Part shown: positions 1-5,918 of the stretch, piece by piece
How the letters are laid out: each line of letters opens with the position of its first letter
Position numbering within the stretch: position 1 is the first letter of the stretch
DNA from: an uncultured Ancrocorticia sp.
Lineage (GTDB): Bacteria > Actinomycetota > Actinomycetes > Actinomycetales > Actinomycetaceae
Assembly: GCA_905373325.1 (NCBI GenBank)
Contig: CAJPTB010000130.1
Span: 1 to 5,918, forward strand
Length of the DNA: 5,918 nt
Direction of reading: 5' to 3'
Made by a program: the position numbers and the translations under genes
Notes under the pieces: generated by a model
Databases searched by the model: none
The model's input: the letters and a program-made list of their open reading frames with translations, nothing else
What the model was told of the DNA's origin: nothing

Positions 1-40
1 GAAGGCGGGCGGGGCCGCAAAGAAGAAGCAAGCCTCCTGA
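1..40 (+). CDS. Possible C-terminal end of a plus-strand gene (partial)
   Basis: Frame 2 reads KAGGAAKKKQAS and ends in TGA at 38-40. An Ala/Lys-rich tail with mostly G or C in third positions is typical of the ends of high-GC actinobacterial proteins, and a strong hairpin terminator follows about 57 nt downstream in the same orientation. The gene would converge on the minus-strand operon. Too little is present to name a product. Frame 1 stays open to a TAA at 88-90, only 7 nt before the hairpin, and is a weaker alternative because its third-position GC is lower. Confidence 0.4.
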   Translation, partial: KAGGAAKKKQAS

Positions 41-97
41 GGGATCACGCACCCGAAGGGCTCGCGCAGCCTGTTACATCACGCACATAACTCACTC

Positions 98-128
98 ACG
101 CGGGAGGGAAGGCGCCCCTCCCGCGTTT
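98..128 (+). terminator. Rho-independent-type hairpin terminator
   Basis: A perfect 11-bp inverted repeat has arms ACGCGGGAGGG (98-108) and CCCTCCCGCGT (116-126) around a 7-nt loop, followed by TTT on the plus strand. It lies just past the putative end of the plus-strand gene and about 70 nt beyond the stop of the convergent hydrolase gene. Read on the minus strand it has no T-run, so it best fits the plus-strand transcript. A stem this GC-rich could still stop transcription from both sides. Confidence 0.75.
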
Positions 129-163
129 GCATTCGGCGCGCCCCGTCTCTGCCGATGCAGCCT

Positions 164-202
164 GGCGGCGCTATGCGGCGGCGCCAAGCGGCGGCGCTAT
201 GC
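164..202. repeat. Three-copy 13-bp tandem repeat over the hydrolase stop codon
   Basis: Three adjacent 13-mers occur: GGCGGCGCTATGC (164-176), GGCGGCGCCAAGC (177-189) and GGCGGCGCTATGC (190-202). The outer copies are identical and the middle one differs at two positions. The sequence ATGCAGCCTG also occurs on both flanks (155-164 and 199-208). The hydrolase TAG stop (197-199) lies inside the right-hand unit, so most of the array is in its 3' untranslated region. The origin is probably slippage or a small duplication. Confidence 0.75.
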
Positions 203-988
203 AGCCTGACGGTAGAAATCGGCCAGAGCCTTTGCCAGCACCTCGGGCTGCTCGTCCGCCACGAAGTGGCCGGCGCCGGGAATCTCGATGATCTTCGCGT
301 GCGGGGCAAGCTCCTTCCACTGCTGGAGGAGGGCGAAGCTGCATGTGGCGTCGTCGGCGCCGCGCTCGAGCAAAATGGGCCCGTCGATGGCGGTCAGCGC
401 GCCGATGGCGCTGTCGCGGTCGAGCAGAGCCCTCTGCAGCCAGGCGAGCGAAGCCGAGTTGAACAGCCGGAAACGCCGGTCGAGGCTCTGACGCACGGAC
501 TCCGGCGAAGCCGGGGAAACGAGGAAATTGCTCCATTCCTTGACGGATTCATAGCCCTTGCCCTCCTCGCACAGGGCGATGCTCTCGCGCCGAATGGCGG
601 CGTGGTCGGCGTCGTCCACGCCGATGTTCGTGTCCATGAGCGCCAGGCCGGCGACTTTCTCGGGGTAGGTCTGCGCAAAGGTCGCCGCCACGGTTCCGCC
701 CATCGACATGCCCCCGAGGACGACGCGCTCGATACCGAGCTCGTCGAGCGACTCGCGGATCGCCTCGACGAAGGCTTCGAGCGAAGGCTCAGGGCGCCCG
801 TAGCGCTCTTGGAGTTCGGCGCCGCTCGGGGAGCCGCCAAAGCCCGGTGCGTCGACGGTGACGACGTCGATCGGGGCGAGCCTGTCGCGAACCAGATCCC
901 ACATCGTCGAATCGAGCGGCATCGCGTGAAGAAGAAGGAACGGGAGCGTCCCGGCGTTTCCCGTCCGCCTTGTAGCTAGTACAGTCAT
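197..988 (-). CDS. Alpha/beta-fold hydrolase (enol-lactonase/esterase-like)
   Basis: This is a 263-residue serine hydrolase of the alpha/beta-hydrolase fold, probably cytoplasmic because no signal peptide or membrane segment is visible. The oxyanion-side motif LLLHAMPLD lies near residues 18-26, the strand-turn VDAPGFGGS near 45-53, and the nucleophile elbow GGMSMGG near 92-98 with Ser95. The likely acid is Asp213 in RGADD, and the base is His241 in GAGHF. Residues of about 125-190 form a helical cap. Overall it resembles 3-oxoadipate enol-lactonase (PcaD) and related carboxylesterases, but no neighbouring catabolic genes support a substrate, so only the fold is firm. I chose ATG at 988, which gives the natural start MTVLATRR. 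A GTG at 997 would add three residues. GGAGG lies only 2 nt before the ATG, and a TANNNT box sits 7 nt upstream. The gene is separated from the upstream zinc-knuckle gene by a repeat-rich spacer and may have its own promoter. Confidence 0.9.
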   Translation of the reverse strand: MTVLATRRTGNAGTLPFLLLHAMPLDSTMWDLVRDRLAPIDVVTVDAPGFGGSPSGAELQERYGRPEPSLEAFVEAIRESLDELGIERVVLGGMSMGGTVAATFAQTYPEKVAGLALMDTNIGVDDADHAAIRRESIALCEEGKGYESVKEWSNFLVSPASPESVRQSLDRRFRLFNSASLAWLQRALLDRDSAIGALTAIDGPILLERGADDATCSFALLQQWKELAPHAKIIEIPGAGHFVADEQPEVLAKALADFYRQAA

Positions 989-995
989 ATCCTCC

Positions 996-1001
996 ACCCT
1001 A
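996..1001 (-). promoter_or_regulatory. Candidate -10 box (TAGGGT) for a leaderless hydrolase transcript
   Basis: On the minus strand TAGGGT is followed by 7 nt and then the ATG at 988. This is where a TANNNT -10 element sits when transcription starts at or next to the start codon, as is common in actinobacteria. No convincing -35 hexamer is visible 16-18 nt further upstream. The same stretch contains GGAGG, so a conventional ribosome binding site is a competing explanation. Confidence 0.3.
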
Positions 1002-1055
1002 GCCGTGCATCCTCGCTCAGGCCAGGGTTACGCGCCCGTGCACTCGTTTTCGCCG

Positions 1056-1155
1056 CGCGGGGCTCTCGCGCCTCCGCATCCGGGGCTCCGCGGAACTCGC
1101 GCCTACGCCTACGCGGCACACGCGCCTCCGCATCCGCCTACGCGGAACTCGCGCC
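1056..1155. repeat. Degenerate GC-rich repeat array in the 181-nt spacer
   Basis: The spacer between the hydrolase and the zinc-knuckle gene (989-1169) holds two related repeats. A CGCGG-N4/6-CGCGCC-type motif occurs at 1056-1072, 1089-1103, 1112-1126 and 1141-1155. The copies at 1089 and 1141 are identical (CGCGGAACTCGCGCC). A second element, CGCGCCTCCGCATCCG, is identical at 1067-1082 and 1121-1136. Together they form a roughly 54-bp duplicated block. CGCG is self-complementary, so each unit could form a small hairpin. A short GCGCC-GAC-GGCGC stem at 1151-1163 lies 6 nt past the stop of the zinc-knuckle gene but lacks a T-run, so it is only a weak terminator candidate. I see no gene here. 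Confidence 0.75.
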
Positions 1156-1169
1156 GACGGCGCAAAGCG

Positions 1170-1454
1170 TCACCGCCGTCCGCGATGCCTCCAGCACGAC
1201 GTGTGCCAATGTCGCCTCGAATCGATCCCGAACTGCGAGCCTAGGACGGTGTCTTCCGTCCACGCCACCTCGTGCGCCTCGCCGACGTCGATCTCGCCTC
1301 CGCATCCGGGGCACACATAGCGTTTGGCCGCTTCGGAGATGTGGAAAACCTTGTACTCGGCGCCGTCGCGGCCGACCTCGTGCTTCACGCCGCCCATGGC
1401 CGCACGCACATTCAGCGGGCGCACCGGCCGCGAGTACTTCTTCGACCGGCGCAT
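1170..1454 (-). CDS. Small zinc-knuckle-like protein coupled to nucS
   Basis: This is a 94-residue protein with a basic N-terminus (RRSKKYSRPVRP) and a very basic C-terminus (RHRGRR). The core has a CPGC knuckle (Cys48, Cys51), a conserved-looking HEVAW (His61-Trp65), and RRHWHTSCW (residues 80-88, His84 and Cys87). CxxC followed by HxxC suggests one structural zinc in a treble-clef or HNH-like arrangement, but no full nuclease active site is evident. From memory, similar small proteins with YxCPGC and DRRHWHxxCW occur in many actinobacteria, sometimes labelled ATP/GTP-binding without any P-loop; none is present here. Its ATG shares one base with the nucS TGA (TGATG), implying translational coupling. 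GGAGG at 1468-1472 is 13 nt away, which is long for a normal ribosome site. The basic ends and the nucS linkage suggest nucleic-acid binding, as inference only. Confidence 0.85.
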   Translation of the reverse strand: MRRSKKYSRPVRPLNVRAAMGGVKHEVGRDGAEYKVFHISEAAKRYVCPGCGGEIDVGEAHEVAWTEDTVLGSQFGIDSRRHWHTSCWRHRGRR

Positions 1455-2149
1455 CAGAACAGCCTGTCCTCCAGGTTGTCCAAACCGCGCATTTCGTCAT
1501 AGTCGAGGACGACGCATTCGATGCCCCTGTCCTCGGCAAGGACTCTGGCCTGGGGCTTGATCTCTTGGGCGGCGAAAACCCCGCGCACCGGAGCGAGCAG
1601 CGGATCGCGCTCGAGCAGCGCGAGGTATCGGGTCAGCTGTTCGACGCCGTCGATCTCGCCGCGCCGCTTGACCTCCACGGCCACGTGCCCGCCGTCGCCG
1701 TCGCGCACAAGAAGGTCGACCGGCCCGATGGCCGTCGGAAACTCCCGGCGCACCAGGCTCATGCCCTCGCCGATCCTTTCCACCTGCTCGGCCAGGAGCG
1801 CCTGCAAATGCGCTTCGACGCCGTCTTTGACGAGGCCCGGCTCGATTCCAAGGTCGTGGCTGGCCTCGGCGCACACCTCGAAGATCCGGATGACAAGCCT
1901 GTCCTCGCTCTTGTTGCGTGAGACCTCCCACACTTCGCTCACGCCGGATGCGGCTTCGTCTTCGTCGGGCTCGCGCACGGACATCGAGCAAGGCGGGCTC
2001 ATCCAGTTCAGCGGCTTGTAGGAGCCGCCGTCGGCGTGGACGAGCACCGAGCCGTCGGCTTTGACCATGAGAAGCCTCGTCGCCTTCTCGAGGTGGGCGT
2101 CGAGGCGGCCCGAGTAATCGACGGAACACTCAGCAAAGACTACGCGCAT
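1454..2149 (-). CDS. nucS: Mismatch-specific endonuclease NucS (EndoMS)
   Basis: A 231-residue NucS/EndoMS. In actinobacteria, which generally lack MutS and MutL, it cuts both strands at mismatched bases and starts non-canonical mismatch repair. The N-terminal DNA-binding domain opens with [11 protein letters not shown] (6-16) and includes [23 protein letters not shown] (31-53) with Trp49. The C-terminal RecB-like nuclease domain shows GPVDLL (142-147, catalytic Asp145), the ExK motif EVK (Glu159, Lys161) and QLTRY (171-175). The C-terminus NLEDRLF matches the family's beta-clamp-binding tail. Length is normal and no key residue is missing. The start ATG at 2149 gives the usual [12 protein letters not shown]. 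Only a weak GGGG precedes it, and a TANNNT box lies 8 nt upstream. It is followed by a coupled zinc-knuckle gene and preceded by DUF2550 after 79 nt. Confidence 0.97.
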   Translation of the reverse strand: MRVVFAECSVDYSGRLDAHLEKATRLLMVKADGSVLVHADGGSYKPLNWMSPPCSMSVREPDEDEAASGVSEVWEVSRNKSEDRLVIRIFEVCAEASHDLGIEPGLVKDGVEAHLQALLAEQVERIGEGMSLVRREFPTAIGPVDLLVRDGDGGHVAVEVKRRGEIDGVEQLTRYLALLERDPLLAPVRGVFAAQEIKPQARVLAEDRGIECVVLDYDEMRGLDNLEDRLF

Positions 2150-2157
2150 AGCCCCAC

Positions 2158-2163
2158 AGCCTA
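2158..2163 (-). promoter_or_regulatory. Candidate -10 box (TAGGCT) upstream of nucS
   Basis: TAGGCT on the minus strand ends 8 nt before the nucS ATG, the position expected for a promoter giving a leaderless or nearly leaderless transcript. There is no clear -35 hexamer. The 79-nt DUF2550-nucS spacer also holds a 13-nt near-palindrome CGCCCAATGGGCG (2192-2204) and a GAGGC-CGC-GCCTC hairpin (2176-2188). The latter has no T-run, so it is not a convincing terminator. Confidence 0.3.
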
Positions 2164-2228
2164 CCCGATCCGCCTGAGGCCGCGCCTCGCTCGCCCAATG
2201 GGCGCCCGCCCGACGCGCAGCGACTCGA

Positions 2229-2639
2229 TCAGAAGTCGGCCGGCTCCTCGGCCGGCGGCGCGGAATCGATCCACGAGACGAGCCCCGCGAATTGAGCGGC
2301 GCCCAGCGCGGCTTCGTACTCGACGCCGTCGCCGAGGAACTCGACGACCGTGGTTCCCGGGAGCATGCCCTGGCGATGCCCTCGGATCTCCAGGAGCTCG
2401 CGGGGAAAGCTCCATTTTGAGTTCAGCACCAGGGACCTGCGCGGATACCATTCGATCGCGTCGGCTTGGAGCGCGATTATCCCGGGAATCCAGCGGCCTC
2501 CCTTTCGCCGCAGGGCACACTGAAACGTGCCGTACTTGTGCAAAAGCCCTCTCAAACGCACGAAGTAGACGGTGAGAAACGCAAGGCCCGCCAGGGCGCC
2601 TGCGAGCGCAACGGCCAGTATGACGTCAAGCGCCCTCAT
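2229..2639 (-). CDS. DUF2550-family membrane-anchored protein
   Basis: This is a 136-residue protein with one N-terminal transmembrane helix (about residues 5-27, [20 protein letters not shown]). A basic stretch and a soluble domain follow. That domain has the DUF2550 pattern: [21 protein letters not shown] (37-57), [11 protein letters not shown] (59-69), a beta-rich middle, and [15 protein letters not shown] near 114-128. DUF2550 proteins are characteristic of actinobacteria and are usually found directly after atpC. Their function is unknown. The topology suggests a cytoplasmic domain anchored at the membrane, which would suit a link to the ATP synthase, but nothing in the sequence proves one. 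The start ATG at 2639 is preceded by AAAGGCGGGGAT. The 51-nt gap to atpC contains no hairpin terminator, so the two are probably co-transcribed. Confidence 0.9.
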   Translation of the reverse strand: MRALDVILAVALAGALAGLAFLTVYFVRLRGLLHKYGTFQCALRRKGGRWIPGIIALQADAIEWYPRRSLVLNSKWSFPRELLEIRGHRQGMLPGTTVVEFLGDGVEYEAALGAAQFAGLVSWIDSAPPAEEPADF

Positions 2640-2690
2640 ATCCCCGCCTTTCGTGCCTTTGCCGCGTGTTCCCGGCCGCTGCTCGCCCGG

Positions 2691-2950
2691 CTATTCAGTG
2701 TGTCCGGTGTCCGAATGCTCGACGACGACGTAGGCATGGTCCTCGTCGACCGTCACAAAACCGCCGTCGACCTCGAAGACGAGCGAGCGGCCCTCCGAAA
2801 GGTCCACCTCCACCCTGCCGGGCAGGAGGAGCGCCATGAGGGGAGTGTGCCCGGGCAGGATTCCCATGGCCCCTTCGTGAGACGGAACGACGAGGTGGTC
2901 GGTGTCTCCCGACCACACGAGCGCCTGCCTGTCGACGATCTCGACCTTCA

Positions 2951-2951
<1 letters not shown>
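2691..2951 (-). CDS. atpC: ATP synthase F1 epsilon subunit, short form
   Basis: This is an 86-residue epsilon subunit of the F1 central stalk, which couples gamma rotation to the c-ring. The beta-sandwich domain is complete: MKVEIVDRQALVWSGD at the start, the hallmark EGAMGILPGHTPLMALL (26-42), and GGFVTVDEDHAYVVVEH (63-79). It ends at DTGHTE, so the C-terminal two-helix domain found in about 120-135-residue homologues is absent. The 3' end shows no frameshift relic, so this looks like a true short form, as known in some other bacteria. The start codon shares one base with the atpD stop (TGATG). AGGAG at 2960-2964, inside atpD, lies 8 nt before the ATG, a good ribosome site for coupled translation. 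The same frame stays open far upstream through atpD, but only this segment has epsilon homology. Confidence 0.96.
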
Positions 2952-4414
<1,463 letters not shown>

Positions 4415-4416
<2 letters not shown>

Positions 4417-5347
4417 AAGCACCCTGCTTGAGCGCGTCGGCGCCCGAGACGATTTCGGTGATCTCTGTCGTAATCTCCGCCTGGCGCGCGTTGTTGGCCA
4501 GGCGGGTGTAGTCCTCGATGAGCTTCTGGGCGTTCTCCGTGGCCGAGTGCATCGCCTGTTGGCGCGAGGCGAGCTCCGAGGCGGCGGCCATGAGGAGAAC
4601 CGAATGAATGCGCTGGCTCACGTACATCGGCAGCAGCGCGTCGAAAATGTCCTCCGCCGAGGGCTCGAACTCGAAGAGCGGGCGCGTTTCCTCGGGCCTG
4701 TCCCCCAGGTCGTCGACCGGCCCGCGCTCGTCGTCGTCTTCCGCCTCGACGACTTCGAGGGGGAGCATATGGCGCACCTGGACGATCTGCCTGACCATCG
4801 AGACGAACCTCGTGTAGACGACGATGAGCTCGCCGACGCCGCCGTCTTCGGGCGCCGCGAGATAGGCGTCGAGCAGGGTGGAGGCGACGTCGTCGGAGAC
4901 GCCGACGTCGGGGTTGTCGGACTTGCCGGTCCACGACTTCGCCACCTCGATTCCCCGGAACCTGTAGTAGGACTCGCCGCGGCGCCCGCTCACGTACAGA
5001 ACGGGATCCCTCCCTTCCGTCCGCAGCTCCTCGACCAGCCGGTCGGCCTCGCGAAGGACGGACGAGGAGTAGGCGCCCGCCATTCCCCTGTCCGAGGTGA
5101 CGACGAGGACGGCCACCCGATTCGTGTCCTCGCGGTGGGTGAGCATGGGATGGTTGAGCTCGTGGTCGTGGAGGGCCACGGCCGCTATCGACCGCGTGAG
5201 GATCCGGGTGTAGGGATCCAGGCCGCTCGCAGCCTCTCGCGCCCTGCCGATGCGCGAGGCGGCGATGAGCTCCATCGCGCGGAAGACCTTCTCCAGCGTC
5301 GCCGTCGCCCTGATCTTCTCCTTGAAGACCCTCTGTGCGCCCGCCAC
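4415..5347 (-). CDS. atpG: ATP synthase F1 gamma subunit
   Basis: This is the 310-residue central-stalk subunit whose rotating coiled coil drives conformational change in the catalytic sites. The N-terminal helix contains GAQRVFKEKIRATATLEK and the signature AMELIAASRIGRA (24-36). The Rossmann-like middle has VVTSDRGMAGAYSSSV (82-97). The C-terminal helix runs from about 240 to 305 and contains ASELASRQQAMHSATENA and the terminal EITEIVSGADAL signature. An acidic segment (EAEDDDERGPVDDLGDRPEE, about 201-220) interrupts the domain, a feature I associate with actinobacterial gammas. The start is GTG at 5347, 2 nt after the atpA stop (TGACCGTG), giving the family-standard M-AGAQR. The frame stays open further upstream inside atpA, but that part is not gamma-like. 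There is only a weak GGGG ribosome site, so initiation probably depends on coupling to atpA. Confidence 0.97.
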
Positions 5348-5349
5348 GG

Positions 5350-5918
5350 TCAGCCCCGCTTCGCCCGGACGATCTGCTCTTTGGCGACCTCGGTCTCCAC
5401 TTCGACCTCGCCCTCGCCGTCCGCGGCGACCCCCTCGGCGACGAGGTACCCGCGTGTGAATTCCTTGACCGCGGCGCGAAGCTCTTCTTCCGTCTCCTTC
5501 TCGAGGAGCCCGGTGTCCGCGATCTTCTCCAACACGCCGGTGTTGTGGCGCAAACAGTCCAGCAGACGCCTCTCGTAGTCGTGGACCTTGTCCAGCGGAA
5601 GCTCGTCGAGGAAGCCGTTGGTCCCCGCCCACACCGAGGCGACCTGGTCCTCCACCTTGTAGGGCGTGTACTGCTGCTGGCGCAGCAGCTGCATGAGACG
5701 CTCGCCCCTGGTCAGCTGCTGGCGCGTGGTCGCGTCGAGGTCCGAGGCGAACATGGCGAACGCCGCCTGCGCTCGGTACTGGGCGAGCGTGATCTTAAGC
5801 GTTCCCGCGACCTTCTTCATCGCCTTGATCTGGGCGTCGCCGCCCACGCGCGAGACGGAGATTCCGACGTCGACGGCGGGGCGCTGATTGGCGTTGAACA
5901 GATCCGACTGGAGGAAGA
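5350..5918 (-). CDS. atpA: ATP synthase F1 alpha subunit, C-terminal part (5' end outside window)
   Basis: The last 188 residues of the non-catalytic alpha subunit, beginning FLQSDLFNANQRPAVDVG. The arginine-finger motif VGISVSRVGG is present (Arg at residue 23 of the fragment; Arg376 in E. coli). The helical C-terminal domain follows: AQIKAMKKVAGTLKITLAQYR, then FASDLDATTRQQLTRGERL, then the PYKVEDQVASVWAGTNGFLDELP region. After the usual end of the fold (AVKEF) comes a tail of about 35 residues, rich in Glu and ending KEQIVRAKRG. E. coli alpha has only about six residues there. Charged tails of this kind are seen on actinobacterial alphas; in mycobacteria the tail restrains ATP hydrolysis. 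The N-terminal barrel, Walker A and the upstream atpBEFH genes lie off the edge. Confidence 0.98.
   Translation of the reverse strand, partial: FLQSDLFNANQRPAVDVGISVSRVGGDAQIKAMKKVAGTLKITLAQYRAQAAFAMFASDLDATTRQQLTRGERLMQLLRQQQYTPYKVEDQVASVWAGTNGFLDELPLDKVHDYERRLLDCLRHNTGVLEKIADTGLLEKETEEELRAAVKEFTRGYLVAEGVAADGEGEVEVETEVAKEQIVRAKRG

Noticed and set aside
155..979. Plus-strand open frame of 274 codons antisense to the hydrolase
   Set aside because: The minus-strand frame has a complete catalytic triad and fold motifs; the plus frame has none.
1056..1155. CRISPR-like array
   Set aside because: Repeats are 15-17 nt, spacing is uneven (33, 23 and 29 nt), the spacers are themselves repeat-like, and no cas genes are nearby.
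1005..1244. Small plus-strand open frame across the repeat array
   Set aside because: Its low-complexity, repeat-derived composition, lack of a ribosome site and overlap with the end of the zinc-knuckle gene argue against coding.
4547..5578. Plus-strand open frame of 343 codons antisense to atpG and atpA
   Set aside because: It is a shadow of two well-recognised genes and crosses their junction with no domain signal.
5348..5632. Longer atpG start reading from within atpA
   Set aside because: The upstream part is not gamma-like. Gamma proteins begin with M-AGAQR, which matches the GTG at 5347 immediately after the atpA stop.

Overview
This high-GC window looks like a chromosomal segment of an actinobacterium. 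Three things support that: a DUF2550-type membrane protein directly downstream of the F1 ATP synthase genes, a full-length NucS mismatch endonuclease, and an ATP synthase alpha subunit with a charged C-terminal extension. The very short epsilon subunit recalls Actinomycetaceae and Bifidobacterium-like lineages, but I would not name a genus.

Almost everything is on the minus strand, so the genes read from high to low coordinates. First come the F1 genes: the C-terminal third of atpA (running off the right edge), atpG, atpD and atpC. They are packed with gaps of 2 and 9 nt and one TGATG overlap. A 51-nt gap leads to a DUF2550 gene, then 79 nt to nucS. nucS overlaps by one base (TGATG) a small gene for a zinc-knuckle-like protein. 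A 181-nt spacer holding a short degenerate GC-rich repeat array then precedes a separate alpha/beta hydrolase gene. At the left edge are a three-copy 13-bp tandem repeat straddling the hydrolase stop codon, a strong hairpin terminator, and probably the last codons of a convergent plus-strand gene.

Functionally the window joins energy conversion (F1 catalytic head, regulatory central stalk) to genome maintenance (NucS, which does MutS/MutL-independent mismatch repair in actinobacteria). The gene order is probably conserved linkage rather than one pathway. The least understood piece with a plausible functional link is the small zinc-knuckle protein coupled to nucS. Other points worth a look are the pairing of an epsilon subunit without its C-terminal hairpin with an extended alpha tail, the repeat array whose core is identical over 18 nt to the zinc-knuckle codons of the neighbouring gene, and TANNNT boxes placed as expected for leaderless transcripts at nucS and the hydrolase. 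I see no mobile element, CRISPR array, rRNA or tRNA, and no clearly new multi-gene system.
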